Shown piece by piece: positions 21,541 to 32,802 of a stretch of DNA of 64,000 nucleotides. Position 1 is the first letter of the stretch. The number at the start of each line of letters is the position of its first letter. The stretch is from Fagopyrum homotropicum. Taxonomy: Eukaryota > Streptophyta > Magnoliopsida > Caryophyllales > Polygonaceae. The stretch is taken from positions 108,396,320 through 108,460,319 of the forward strand of contig BSWB01000003.1 in assembly GCA_033239125.1 (NCBI GenBank), read 5' to 3'. The position numbers and the translations under genes are program-made. The notes beneath the pieces are model-generated. The model did no database searches and was not told the origin of the DNA. It saw only the letters and a program-made list of their open reading frames with translations.

Positions 21541-21777
21541 GTTGTGTGCCAAAATCCAAGTTTCGTCAATTCCTTCCATCTTTTGCTTCTTTACTTTGCC
21601 CATCTCTTTTTCCTACATCCAAAAACATAACATACCGGGAGGTATCGAGGGAAAAACAAAGTAAAAACAACTAAACTAAACTAATCTAAGAGGGAAAAAG
21701 AAAAACGTAAGTGCAATACCTTGGGTTGCCTCCCAAGAAGTGCTTGTTTTGGGTCCGTAGCTAGACCGTTCCTGAGT
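21541..21777 (-). other. Spacer between E4 integrase and ORF3 promoter
   Basis: No coding signal. Contains the motif GGGAGGCAACCC (minus strand, around 21728-21739) that follows pol in E1, E2 and E4. Confidence 0.5.
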
Positions 21778-23724
21778 TTATTCGAGGACAATCGGACCGA
21801 TTTCCTTAACCGGGAGCTCCGGTGAATACTTCTTAAGACGTTGGCTATTCACCTTGAAACTTCCACTCTTCTTACCCCATACTTCAATTGCGCCATGGGG
21901 AAAAACACGTTTGATTAGATAAGGTCTAGTCCAACGAGATTTAAGCTTACCTGGAAAGAGACGAAGTCTCGAATTGAAGAGGAGAACTTGATCTCTTTCT
22001 TTGAGATCCTTTGGAATGATATGCTTATCATGCCAACGCTTCTCCCTTTCTTTGTAAATCTTGGCGTTTTCATAGGCGTTCAAGCGGAGTTCTTCAAGCT
22101 CGTTAAGGTCCAAGAGGCGCTTCTCGCCCGCTTCCTTCATGCTGAAGTACAACCACTTCACAGCCTAGTATGCCTTGTGTTCTAGCTCAACTGGAAGATG
22201 ACAAGACTTCCCATACACAAGGTTGAATGGTGTTGTACCTATGGGAGTCTTGTATGCAGTCCTATATGCCCATAGTGCATCATCTAGTTTCAAAGACCAA
22301 TCCTTCCTTATCTTTGAGACTGTCTTCTCAAGGATGCCCTTGATCTCTCTATTCGAAATCTCCACTTGTCCACTTGTTTGTGGATGGTAGGGAGTGGCAA
22401 TCTTGTGAGTCACCCCATACTTAGCTAGAAGAGCTTCGAATCGTTGGGCAATGAAGTGTGAACCTCCGACACTAATGATGGTTCGTGGTGTCCCAAACCT
22501 TGGGAAAATCGTTCTATTAAAGAACTTAACAACAACCATGGCGTCATTTGTTGGAGAGGCAATAGCTTCAACCCATCTCAAACCATAATCTACAGCTAGA
22601 AGTATGTATTGGTTTCCACAAGATGATGGGAAAGGTCCCATGAAGTCGACTCCCCAAACGCCAAAGATTTCCATCTCCTGAATGTTGTTGAGCGGCATCT
22701 CGTTTCTCCTAGAGATGTTTCCTTTTCTTTATCAAGCATCATAACAAGAAACAAAGGTTTGCACATCCCTATATAAAGTAGGCCAAAAGAATCCGGATTG
22801 CAATACCTTAGCGCTAGTTTTATTGGAACTAGCGTGTCCTCCACAAGGTAGTGAATGACAATAACGAATGACACTTTGCATTTCGCCTTCCAACACACAT
22901 CTCCTAATGATGCCGTCGGAACCTCTCTTGAGGAGTAGAGGTTCATTCCAAAAGTATTTCCGGACATCCCTAAAGAACTTCTTCTTTTGTGCGTAGGATA
23001 ATCCGGGAGGTATTTCCTGACAAACCAAGTAATTTACAAAATCAGCAAACCAAGGTTCGTTACCTCTAGATATCTTGTCGATGCACTCCTCTATGATGTG
23101 TAAGTGCTCATCCGGGAAGGAGTCATCTATAGGTAAATCTTCGTCTTCAATGTGTGGTAGACGACTCAAATGATCCGCAACAGAATTTTCCGAGCCTTTC
23201 TTGTTGCGGATCTCTAGATCGAATTCTTGTAGGAGAAGAATCCATCTAATCAGCCTCGGTTTCGCGTCCTTCTTGGCGAGTAAATACCGGATCCCTGAAT
23301 GGTCCATGTATACAATCACCTTTGCACCTACAAGATAAGAACAAAAGTTTTCAAATGCATATACAATAGCTAAGAATTCTTTCTCAGTTGTGGCGTAGAT
23401 GAGCTGCACTTCATCTAGCGTCTTGCTAGCATAGAAGATAGCATGGGTTCGGCCTTCTTTCTTTTGTCCTAGGACAGCCCCAACATCTACGTCACTTGCA
23501 TCACACATAACCTCGAACAGGAGATTCCAGTCCGGAGGTTGGATAATCGGGGCTGAGATGAGAGCTTCCCGGATCTTGTAGAAGGCATCTAAACAATCCT
23601 GCGAAAAATCAAAACCTTCATCCTTCATCAATAGATTAGTTAGGAGTTTTGATATCTTGTAAAATTCCTTGATGAATCGTCTATAAAATTCAGCATGTCC
23701 TATGAAACTTCTTATCCCCTTCAC
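21778..23724 (-). pseudogene. E4 RNase H and integrase, broken
   Basis: RNase H: CDASDVDVGAVLG, KEFLAIVYAFENF, YMDHSGIRY and VADHLSRLPH, the third motif with Met for Thr. Integrase: CHSLPCGGHASSNKT, a second cysteine pair damaged at the frame break near 22732 (VSCYDA), DDE core GVDFMGPFPSS, IISVGGSHF (the second catalytic Asp is Val) and GQVEISNREIK, then FPGKLKSRWTRPYLI and FKVNSQRLKKYSPE. A frame break near 22700-22730 and a stop at 22162 split it. The Asp-to-Val change alone would abolish integration. Confidence 0.88.
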
Positions 23725-23799
23725 CGAAGATGGAGAAGGAAGTTTGTCTATGGTCTCTATCTTAGCCTTGTCTACCTCAATCCCTCTACTAGAGAATAA
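23725..23799 (-). pseudogene. E4 RT-RNase H connection, next to MITE
   Basis: Short coding remnant of the connection domain (reads like SRGIEVDKAKIETID and KLPSPSSVKG on the minus strand) between the MITE and the frame that starts at 23724. It shows that the MITE landed inside formerly continuous pol. Confidence 0.6.
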
Positions 23800-24091
23800 G
23801 GGCCCGTTTCAATCCTAATCCGGTAACGGAAACGGAATGGAAACGAATTTTGTCCATATACATATCCTTATTCATGAAATTTTATGGAATCATTATTTGT
23901 GATTTAGTGTAAAATGCACTTGGTTTCCCACATTTTGTTACCCTATAGGGTATCAAAAGTAATCAAACTCTACTCCAATTACTTCAAACCAAAAGGAATG
24001 ATTCCAACAATTTTCATGAACAAGGGCGTACGTGTTGACTAGATTCGTTTCCATTCCGTTTCTGATTCCGGAGTTAAAACCAAACGGGCCC
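23800..24091. mobile_element. Tourist/PIF-Harbinger-like MITE, 292 bp
   Basis: Perfect terminal GGGCCCGTTT and AAACGGGCCC, with the inverted similarity continuing about 55 bases inward (both ends contain AGAAACGGAATGG-like and GGAAACGAAT blocks). TAA flanks it on both sides (23797-23799 and 24092-24094), the usual 3-bp target duplication of PIF/Harbinger. It has no coding capacity and would need a transposase from elsewhere. It lies in the RT connection region of E4. Confidence 0.85.
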
Positions 24092-24790
24092 TAAGTGTCC
24101 TAACACAATGCCTTCCTTAACCATGAATTGACACTTCTCCCAATTAAGAACTAGGTTAGTGTCTTCACACCTTTGGAATACAATAGAGAGGTTAGAAACA
24201 CAATTATCGAATGAGGAACCATAAACAGAAAAATCGTCCATAAAAACCTCCATTATTTCCTCAATATACTCCGAGAAGATGGCCATCATGCACCTTTGAA
24301 AGGTGGTTTGGGCGTTGCAAAGCCCGAACGACATCCTTCTATATACAAACATACCCCATGGGCACGTGAATGTGGTCTTCTCTTGAACGTCCGGATGGAT
24401 CGGAATATGGAAGAAACCACTATAACCGTTAAGATAGCAAAAATAGGAGTGTTATGATAACCTCTCAAGCATTTGATCAATGAATGGTAGCGGGAAGTGA
24501 TCCCTCCTAGTTGCATTGTTCAGCTTGCGCTAATCAATGCACATTCTCCATCCCGTCACGGTTCTTGTAGGTATGAGCTCATTGTTTTTATTGGGGATGA
24601 CCGTCATTCCTCTTTTCTTCGGGACAACTTGAAGGGGATCACCCACTTGCTATCGGAGATAGGATAGATGATACCTGCGTCAAGTAACTTAAGAATTTCC
24701 TTCTTAACAAGCTCCTTCATGATCAGATTTAACCGTCTTTGAGGTTGTCGCGAAGGCTTATAATCTTCCTCCACTAGAATCTTGTGCATG
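24092..24790 (-). pseudogene. E4 reverse transcriptase, broken
   Basis: Segments seen on the minus strand: MHKILVEEDYKPSRQPQRR, DAGIIYPISDSKWV, then a frame break near 24604, WRMCID, a stop-containing stretch around 24450-24540, FVYRRMSFGLCNAQTTF, and the catalytic EVFMDDFSVYGSSF near 24225. It runs into the MITE at 24091. At least three lesions. Confidence 0.85.
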
Positions 24791-24802
24791 CATAATGATG
24801 GC

Positions 24803-26032
24803 TTAATTCCTACAAGATCCTAAGGCTTTCCTATGTTTGCTTAGAATAGCCATTAGTTTCTCATGTTCATCTTCACTTAATTCGGAACTAACAATTACGG
24901 GAAAAGTAGAATTAGTTCCAAGAAATGGATACCGAAGATGTGTGCGAAGTGGCTTCAATTCCATAGATATTGATGCTTTTGATGAGTCTTGAGATGTGTC
25001 CGACGCTTCCTTAGAAGTCTCTAAGGGTGTAGGAGTGATGGAAGTAGACTCAAGAGTATTTGTGGAAAGAACGGAATTGTTCTCTGAAATACCCAAAATT
25101 ACAGCACCACTGTTACTTCCACGGCCGTGGTTTTGGCCGTGTAACTTACTGGTACTCTCAAAATAGCTGGTTACGGTCTTCATGGCTGAAACCACAGCCG
25201 TGGAATAGCACGACTGGCCGTGATTCCTCACGTTTTCTGACCCATCGTAAAGGTTTTCAAACCCTTCCTCTTGCACATCCTTTAGCTCTTCCAAGGCTTC
25301 AATCTCATCATTGCAATCCTCTTCTTCTCCCTTTTCCATGATGCTCATGGTTATGACCTTTTGCAATGGATCCTTGAATAGAATCGAGCTCACTTATTCT
25401 CTAGACACTTCCTCGTCATAGATATTGAGCATGTCCTCTCCAAGAGCTGGCTCTTTCACCAAAGTTGAGAGAACAAACTGAACCTTCTTTTCTCCTATGT
25501 CGAAGGCTAGTTTAGCACTCTTACAATCCACCATACAACCGGATGTTGCAAGAAACGGTCTTCCGAGTATGATCGGAACCGGACAATCTGCAGGAATGTC
25601 AAGAACAACAAAATCAATTGGAATGTAAAACTTACCGAGCTTGACTGGGACGTCTTCAATGATACCGATGGGACGAGTTATGGATCGATCCGCCATGTAT
25701 AACGTCATCTTCACCGGTTTAGGTTCACCATAACCGATCTTCCTACACAAGGCAAGAGGGATGATGCTTACGCATGCTCCATAGTCACAATGGGCGTCAC
25801 ATGTGACTTCTCCTACTCCAATTGGAATGCAAAATGACCCCGAATCTCTCAGCTTTGGGGGCATCTTTTCAGTCATTGTTTTGATGAGCTCCGAAGATTC
25901 CGAACTCATCTTGACTTCTCCAAAGTCTTCTAGCTTCCTCTTGTTAGAGAGGAGATCTTTCAAGAACTTCCCATAAGAGGGCATACCTACAATTGCATCA
26001 ATGAAAGGTATATTAATATGCAGTTTGCTCAT
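24803..26032 (-). pseudogene. E4 protease and protease-RT linker
   Basis: Protease (26032 down to about 25400): CDYGACVSIIPLALC, where Tyr and Cys replace Leu and Ser of the DLGAS seen in E2, so the catalytic loop is altered; then GKFYIPIDFVVLDIPADCP and GRPFLATSGCMVDC. A stop at 25394-25396 separates it from the linker frame (25393 to 24803), which contains the dyad cluster and ends near HRKALG. The linker is acidic at its start (EKGEEEDCNDEIEALEELKD). Confidence 0.85.
25113..25235 (-). repeat. CCACGG dyad cluster in protease-RT linker, E4
   Basis: TTCCACGGCCGTGGTTTT, GGCCGTGTAA, ACCACAGCCGTGGAAT and GGCCGTGATT occur in about 120 bases. The frame stays open through them and reads STAVV, HGQNHGRG and similar. 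E3 carries the same word at the equivalent place. Confidence 0.65.
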
Positions 26033-26773
26033 GAGTTCAATGAACTTACCGAATTGTTTATCTATACGCGCTCTTGCTCTAGACTGCGGGAATGGTAAAG
26101 GAGGTTTGTAAGCTGGAGGAGGACATCTTCCTTCTCCCTCTCCTTATCTTTTCTTTTCTAAGCTGGGACTTCCACAAACTTGGGTTGCGGGTCGGTGGTT
26201 GTCACGCCACTCCCAGTAGTGATAGCCATCACCCTTCCTTTCTGGTTGTCCTCCGTTTTCCCGGGAAGCTTCCCTTGATCTCTAGGAACTTCTCCGACCT
26301 TGCCGAACATATGGTTTTCTAAAGCTTTGTGAGCTTTATCAACCGAAGTTATGTAACTCTCCAACCCTTGGAGCTTTCCTAAGATTGTCTCCAACATAGG
26401 ATCGGGCTTCTCCTTCTCCTTATTGTTCGAACGATTTGATGTTTACCCCTGGCTTTTCAAAGGGGTAAAAGGAGAGGGAGATGTTAGTGAATTTCCAGAA
26501 TTTGGATAGGAATTACCAGAATTTTGTTGTTGGTTTGACCGCCAATTGTTGTTGGAATTTCGGTTGTTGTTGTTACTCCAATTTTTGTTCCAATTGTTAT
26601 TCCGGTTGTTGTTCCTATTCCATTGGTGGTTGTTGTTGTTGTTGTTGTTGTTTCCTAAGTAGCCAACATTTGAGTTTGTGCAGCTTGTGTTAGCTTGACT
26701 CCTTCCTCTACCTTCCGGTGGGAATACTTCTCAATCACTTGGGCTTGCTTCTCAATGAAGTCCCAAGCGTCAT
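26033..26773 (-). pseudogene. gag: E4 gag, C-terminal part
   Basis: Contains LGKLQGLESYITSVDKAH, GEVPRDQGKLPGKTED and an Asn-rich stretch encoded by AAC/AAT runs (about 26510-26650), all close to E2 gag. It ends at the E5 insertion at 26773; the N-terminal part resumes at 32803. Confidence 0.8.
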
Positions 26774-27184
26774 TGATAGGTGATGAAATCACTATCATTT
26801 AGGATAGTTTTTAAAGTCTTTTGATTGCATTTGTGTCGGTTTATGCTACTAACTCCTTGGTCCAGAAGAAGAAGACTAAAAGAAGCTAAGGAAGGAGTTA
26901 TAAGCACTTAGGAGTGAAGATCGTTCACGAAGTAAAGATTTTGTTGCCTCACCGCCCCAGCGGAGCCTTGTCACCGCCCCTGCAGGTGACACCTTACTCC
27001 GGTGTGCTCCCAGCGCCCCTACGCCTTCCTCTGCGCCTCAACTTGGGAACTGGAAGATGAAGAGGTTGTGTCACCGCCCCTGCGTTGACATAGGGACGCC
27101 CGGCGGCTTGGCATCAGAAACAGCAGGAAGTTTAAGGGTTAGACGTTTGAAGAGAATTAAAGATCCGCCCTTGCGGCAATGCCA
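26774..27184 (+). repeat. E5 5' LTR fragment
   Basis: Matches 31389-31798 of the 3' LTR and diverges after GCGGCAATGCC. From 27185 to about 27290 there are more CGCCCCTG-type words that I cannot align to the other LTR; this may be diverged LTR or an internal cluster. Confidence 0.7.
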
Positions 27185-27289
27185 AAAGGAATTGTGTAAC
27201 CGCCCACGCGCCTCACACAGGCCGCCCCTGTAGCTCAGTCTAGGCACCCCTGCGGAATTATCGACAGAGGTTTGTCTTAAGCTCCAATC

Positions 27290-28558
27290 TTTTAGACGTT
27301 GGTTTGCTGACATTGTGACTTTCATTGTCAGGAAAGAATATCCTCCAGACTTCACCAAGGCACAATGAGAGAAGGTAAAAGCTGAAGCTCGACACTACGT
27401 TTGGGACGATCCTTACCTTTGGAAGCATTGTAGTGACCAAGTGATCCGACATTGCATTCCGGACAATGTGGTACAATCCGTCCTAACTTTCTGTCATTTT
27501 GAAGCATGTGGGGGACTCTTTGGGGCAAACAAAACTACAAAAAAAGTTTTAGATGCCGGGTTCTTTTGACCACACATTTTTTGAGACGCTTTTGCGTTTT
27601 GCAAAGTGTGTCATAGATGCCAAAGGGTAGGAAATCTTTCAAGGAGACATGAAATGACCCAATTCTCTCTAATATTTTGCAAAATATTTGACGTTTGGGT
27701 AATTGATTTCATGGGGCCGTTTCCTACTTCATTCGGGCACACAAATATTTTGCTTGCGGTGGACTATGTTTCCAAGTGGGTGGAAGCGAAGGCCACCAAA
27801 ACTGATCATTCAAAAGTGGTTGCAGCTTTTCCTACTTCATTAGGGATAGGGGTACCAATTTCTGTAACAAGACGATCACGGCTCTCCTTAAGAAATACCA
27901 CGTCCACCAACGAGTATCAACAACTTATCATCCACAAACAAACGGCCAAGTTGAGGTATCCAACCGGGAAATAAAGACCATCCTTGAAAACACAATTTCT
28001 CCCGGACGGAAGGATTTGAGTGCAAGGCTAAATGACGCCCTATGGGCATATTTGACAGCCTACAAAACTCCTATCGGGATGTCTACTTTTAGGCTCGTGT
28101 TTGGGAAAGCTTGTCACCTACCGGTGGAGCTAGAGCACCAAGCTTGGTGGGCGGTAAAAAAGTGCAATATGAACATAGAGGAAGTGGGAGAATTCCGGAA
28201 GCTCCAATTGCAAGAGTTGGAGGAACTGAGGCTAGATGGAAATGACCATGCTACCACATACAAAGAAAAGACTAAAGCATGGCATGATCGAAACATTCTC
28301 CGGGAAGGACTTCAAGGTAGGTAATAAGGTACTTCTCTTTCAATCACGTTTGAAACTCTTTGCAGGTAAGCTGCGTTCAAGATGGACAGGGTCGTTCGTA
28401 GTAGCCGAAATATACCCTCACGGAGCTGTGGATCTTTATGATCGCCAAACGCATAAGGTGTTCAAGGTAAACGGACAAAGGCTAAAACCTTACCTTGAAG
28501 GAGTCAAGAACGATCCAATGGATGAGATGGTGTTGGAGGAAGCAAAGTCAAAGAAGTA
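27290..28558 (+). pseudogene. E5 integrase, broken
   Basis: Starts in the region before the zinc module (ADIVTFIVRKEYPPDF) and continues through RHCIPDNVVQSVL, a decayed HHCC (HFEACGG, CHRCQRVGNLSRR), DDE core VIDFMGPFPTS and VDYVSKWVEAKATK, a shifted segment around 27840-28000, then GRKDLSARLNDALWAYLTAYKT, ELEHQAWWAVKK and, in another frame, FAGKLRSRWTGSFVV and FKVNGQRLKPYLEG. It is more diverged from E1-E4 integrases than they are from one another. Confidence 0.8.
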
Positions 28559-29434
28559 GAGATCTTACGTCGAGCCAACGACGTAAAACAAAGGCGCTTC
28601 TCGGGAGGCAACCTGAAGGAATAAGAAGTGGATCCTTTGTCAAGAAAACCGCCCCTACGGCTCAGTGTCCCCGCCTCTGCGGTGACACTCATGCCTAGCG
28701 CTTCCCCCGGCGCGGGGTCTGCGCTTGCAATATGCTAGTCACCGCCCCCGCGGTGACAACCCTACGCCCCTGCGGCGGCCATCCTTGACACACATCCTCG
28801 GCGCTGAGCCTGCGTGGCCCCTCTCCCTTGTCACCGCCCCTGTAGCGCAAGGTCCCCCCCTGCAGTTTTACCTAGAAAAGAAAAAAAAAGGAAATCGCAA
28901 AAACATTTCCTACACCTATTCCACCCACCCACTCTCTATCTCCTCACCAACCACATCTCCCTCACTTTACCCTCTCAAACCCTTGCCACGCCCCCGCGCC
29001 CAGCAGAGCCACTCACACGCCACCTTGCGACGCCCTTGCGCCACCTCCGACGACTGCCAAACCCTTGCGACGCCCCTCCGCCACCCTCACCTGCTCCACC
29101 TTCCTGCCTCCAATCTCTCTCACCTTACCACATACTTCATCACCAACCACCACCAAAATCCACCCCTGCTCCACCTCTGGCGACGCTTCTACCAGCAAGA
29201 AGTCACCGGAACCGCCTCAGCATCACCACCTTCGTCGCTCCACAGAATTCGCCCTCTGTACTTCTCCCGCCCCTGCGCCTGCAAGCTCCCGCAACTACAC
29301 CTTGCCGCCCCTGCGCTTGCTATAACCACCCCTGCGGATAACACAACAGAGGGTTCGTTTTCTCTCAAGTTTTTGAAAGTTCTGATTCATTTGCTAAATT
29401 GAATACCACAATTGAGCCACAAAGGAAATACAAA
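28559..29434 (+). repeat. E5 CCGCCCCTGCGG word cluster and ORF3 leader
   Basis: Words of the form CCGCCCCTGCGG or a variant recur densely between about 28650 and 28860 and, more degraded, to 29345. The same word fills the E5 LTR (26945-27260, 31565-31870). It lies where E2 and E4 carry their own words upstream of ORF3. Long frames here (28725-29402, 28814-29341) are products of this GC-rich, stop-poor DNA and show no domain. No clear TATA box is seen. Confidence 0.55.
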
Positions 29435-30740
29435 ATGACCGAAGCCGAGAAAGAGAGGTATATGATCGTGTAGGATCGAGTTGTGTACGCAACTCGGTTC
29501 TTGGACGTTCTGACATTGGAGAAACTTGGCATGCTAGAGAGCATGCAACCTTTCCTGGCCAATGCTGGGCTTGGAGACTTCCTACAAAGGAGTGCTCCAA
29601 CATACCCTGAGCTCAATAGACAATTCATCTTCACCTTCACAATGGAGAAGGAAGACCATGTGTGTATCGGCCTCACCTTCAAGTTCAACAAGGTGAAATA
29701 GACACTTGATTACAACGATCTACAGGAGGCCTTCGGGGTAACCCTCAACCCCTCCGCAAACTAGTTGGATCCAGTCCCGACCCCGGACTTGTGTGAGTTC
29801 TGGTAGGCAACTACCGAGTCAGAGTTGCATGCTTGGGGTGAGTACTCCAACAAACTCACTCACCCTAGCTTGAGTCTCATCTCCAAGATCCTCATGAGTG
29901 TCTTCTGTGGACACAAAGAGGAAAACAAGGTCGCCCTCAAGGACCTCCCACTACTATACTCCTGCCTTCAGATGAGCGAGAAGGTGATGGATTGGCCGTC
30001 CCTCTTCCTTGCCGCTTTGAAGCGGATTAAGAGGACCGAGACGATGGACATTGTCGGCGGTGGGGTGATCTCCTTGATCGCCTCACAGGTGATGGACCTG
30101 TCCGAGCTAGAGGACGGGCTGGAGGCTCCTCTTTACACTGAGGGGATGCTCACAAGGTGCAAGCTCCTCCGACGGGACGGGGAGAACCTATTTTGGATCT
30201 CCCTTGCAGATGGGAGCCACCTAACCTACCTCCCTCGGCCTTTAAGATTAGAGGATGAGCTCTCCGAGCTCTACATTCCGGCAGATCCCTTCGTGTCGAG
30301 GCGGCCGCTAGTGGCCATTGTGGAGCAGCATGCTGTGAGCTCCAGTCGGGCTCATCAGGAGGAGCACCTGCCCATCCCCGACAACGAGGAGATGCCCACT
30401 GCGGCACTAGAGGAGGATTTGGCGCTTGTGAGCCTTCAGGCTCAGATGGCGGCTATGACCACCCAGCACCGGAGCTGGTAGTCCAACTACCAGAGGACTA
30501 TACTAGAGCAGCAGTAGAGCACTTCGACCAGAGGCAAGAGGTTTACAAGAGGCCCAGCCATAGCAGTTGGAGGCTCAGTTGCTGGCTTGTCAAGCCAGTT
30601 TTGAGACCTCGTTTGGCCGTCGGATGAAGGCTCAGCAGGACCGCATAGAAGACATCTACCGCCGGCAGGAGCACTTCTTCCGCCATTTTCCTTACCCACC
30701 GGAGGAGGGTCCAGGTGGTCCATCCGGACAATCCCACTGA
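29435..30740 (+). pseudogene. E5 ORF3, broken mainly by TAG stops
   Basis: One frame from the ATG at 29435 (MTEAEKERYMIV) to 30517 is interrupted six times, always by TAG: 29471, 29699, 29762, 29804, 30479 and 30515. Recognisable stretches include TRFLDVLTLEKLGMLE, WGEYSNKLTHPSLSLI and DLPLLYSCLQMSEKVMDW. After a frameshift the C-terminus reads QQDRIEDIYRRQEHFF and ends in a proline/glycine tail, like the ends of E2 and E4 ORF3. Function unknown. Confidence 0.75.
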
Positions 30741-30788
30741 GGGGTACATTTCTTTTCCCTTTTCCCACATTTATCTTTGCCTCATTTC

Positions 30789-30827
30789 CACTTTGAAGAC
30801 AAAGTGTACTTCAAATATGGGGAGAGA
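30789..30827 (+). promoter_or_regulatory. Internal stem-loop plus purine tract, E5
   Basis: CACTTTG (30789-30795), loop AAGA, CAAAGTG (30800-30806), then AAATATGGGGAGAGA (30813-30827). It is placed directly after ORF3, as in E2 and E4, but only about 560 bases before the terminal module. Confidence 0.65.
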
Positions 30828-31347
30828 CATATCCTTGCATGTACAGTTCATTCGAATTTTTGAGTTGTTTTGTTTTTTGTCTTGCATTTTAATTCAGTTT
30901 GAAAATCACAAAAAAAAAGAAGCCAAAGAAATGAAAAAAGGTATGAAAATCCTTAGATAAACCGAAAACCCGAAAGGGTGGTTTAGGCAAAAAGAAGGCA
31001 GTCCGACCAACCTTAGGTTGATGCAAAAATTGGACCTGAGAGATGTAAGTTAAAGTGAGATCATCAAAAGAAGAACAGTGGCAAGGTGAAAACCCGAAAG
31101 GGCGCCTTGGGAAAATGAGCGACACTGAGTATAGGTTTCCCTTCCGGCGTGTGGCGACATAAGAAGGGGAGTCATAAGGAGGTTGTCCGGGTAGGCCACT
31201 CTTGGAGCAATACGGATGGTAGTTTCTCACCTTTTTCTCACATTTCCTCTCTTTTCCTTGTTTCTCTCTTGGCTTTTCTTTTGTTTTCATTGTCGTTTCT
31301 GCTTGCCCATGCTTCCTGAGGCCTTTGAGTCTAGTTGTTGTCATTTG
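30828..31347 (+). other. E5 3' non-coding tail
   Basis: No gene recognised. It contains two GAAAACCCGAAAGGG words (about 30964 and 31090) about 125 bases apart and an inverted pair ACCAACCTTAGGTTGAT near 31007-31023. It does not show the GAGTAACTCGGCACC block of E1, E2 and E4. Confidence 0.5.
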
Positions 31348-31388
31348 TTTTACTCGGGACGAGTAAAAGATCTAAGTATGGGGGAGTT
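31348..31388 (+). promoter_or_regulatory. Terminal stem-loop and polypurine tract, E5
   Basis: A perfect 9-bp stem, TTTTACTCG with CGAGTAAAA around a GGA loop (31348-31368), then AAGTATGGGGGAGTT (31374-31388) against the LTR. Stem bases differ from CTTGCTTG/CAAGCAAG of the other elements on both arms. Confidence 0.75.
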
Positions 31389-32797
31389 TGATAGGTGATG
31401 AAATCACTATCATTTAAGATAGTTTTTAGAGTCTTTTCATTGCATTTGTGTCAGTTTATACTACTAACTCCTTGGTCCATAAGAAGAAGACTAAAAGAAG
31501 CTAAGGAAGGAGTTATAAGCACTTAGGAGTAAAGATCGTTCGTGAAGTAAAGCTTTTGTTGCCTCACCGCCCCAACGGAGCCTTGTCACCGCCCCTGCGG
31601 GTGACACCTTACTCCAGAGCGCTCCCAGTGCCCCTACGCCTTCCCCTGCGCCTCAACCTGGGAACTGGAAGATGAAGAGGTTGTGTCACCGCCCTTGCGT
31701 TGACATAGGGACGCCCGGCGGCTTGGCATCAGAAACAGCAGGAAGTTTAAGGGTCAGGCATTTGAAGAGCATTGAAGATCTGCCCTTGCGGAAATGCCTA
31801 TATAGAAGATCAAGCGTTTTTGCCTTCACCGCCCCTGCAGAGCTGAAGGTCGCCCCTGCGGTTTAACATCAGAAGCTTTACTCTGGCTGTTTACACCACC
31901 TTTGTGGCATTAAAGGTGCCTGTTTTGTGCCGGCCATTTACTCCTATTTAGTGTCTTTTGTAGTATAAATAGTCCTTGGTTGATTGTTAGAATCATCATC
32001 TTGCTAGCCAACAATTTATCCACTTTTCCCATTTAGATTATCTTGCTACCTTTGTAATGAGTTGCTAACTCCCTTGCTACATTGAGTTTGTTTGAAGTTG
32101 TGTTGTTACTTTGGCTGTAAGTTTTCTTTAATATAAGTTTTCATTCAGTAATGCTTTGTGTTTCCTTGATCTCCGTTGTCTAATTGCATGTTTTTACTAT
32201 TACTTGAGATTGATCACCTTAGGTTCTAAAGTGCATGCAAATCACTAGGATTAATAGGTTCCGGGTTCGGGTCTTTAATCTAGTAGTAAACTTTATGTAA
32301 TAACGGGTTGTAATTACTTAAAGAAAAGGAACACAAATATAAAGATAGGCTTAACGGTTTTAATCTTTTCTTTTTATCCCTTAGTCTTTGTTTGAAAGCT
32401 AACTTTTTATTTGTCCTTGTAGGTTTACGGAACATTAACGTCTTAAGTTGTCTTGATGCCGGTTGGCTCAATACATATATATGATCGAGACGGGAGATTA
32501 CTTGAAAACTTGTAAAAGGAACTCACCCAAGTAGAAATTGCATGCTTAGAATCAACCTAGTGTAGATTCACCCATTATTGTCTTACTTGTTGCATTATTC
32601 GTTTCATAAGTTTTTGTGCATCAATTTAACCAAACCCCCCCCCCTTTGTCACTTGTTCTATAATCAATAATTTTATCTAATAAAACACCTTAACTCTCTT
32701 GGGTTCGACCCTTACTTAACTACTATACTTGTTTTAGTGCTAAGTCAGGATTTACTTTTGATTGGGCATAGATGACCAGTAGAAATACCTTCAGTCA
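31389..32797 (+). repeat. E5 3' LTR
   Basis: Begins TGATAGGTG and ends CAGTCA. A dyad-rich zone (31565-31870, GTCACCGCCCCTGCGGGTGA near 31586) precedes TATAAATAG at 31964-31972. A run of 10 C lies at 32635-32644. Confidence 0.8.
31565..31972 (+). promoter_or_regulatory. E5 LTR promoter: CGCCCCTGCGG words and TATA box
   Basis: At least seven CCGCCC..GCGG-like words lie between 31565 and 31862, the last about 100 bases before TATAAATAG (31964-31972). This is the same order as in the D, E1 and E3 LTRs, with the E5-specific word. Confidence 0.6.
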
Positions 32798-32802
32798 ATT
32801 AT

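Larger units (their letters stand above)
26774..32797 (+). mobile_element. E5, Athila-like element, plus strand, internally deleted
   Basis: Starts TGATAGGTGATG and ends CAGTCA. A fragment of 5' LTR (26774-27184) is joined directly to late pol, so primer site, gag, protease, RT and most of RNase H are gone. Integrase, dyad-rich spacer, ORF3, tail and complete 3' LTR (31389-32797) remain. Flanks are GTCAT (26769-26773) and ATTAT (32798-32802), which match as a 5-bp duplication if two G-to-A/C-to-T transitions are allowed. It sits in the gag of E4. Confidence 0.8.

Noticed and set aside
28725..29402. 225- and 175-codon overlapping frames in E5
   Set aside because: They come from the GC-rich CCGCCCCTGCGG cluster, which is poor in stops in all frames; no domain is visible and two frames are open at once.
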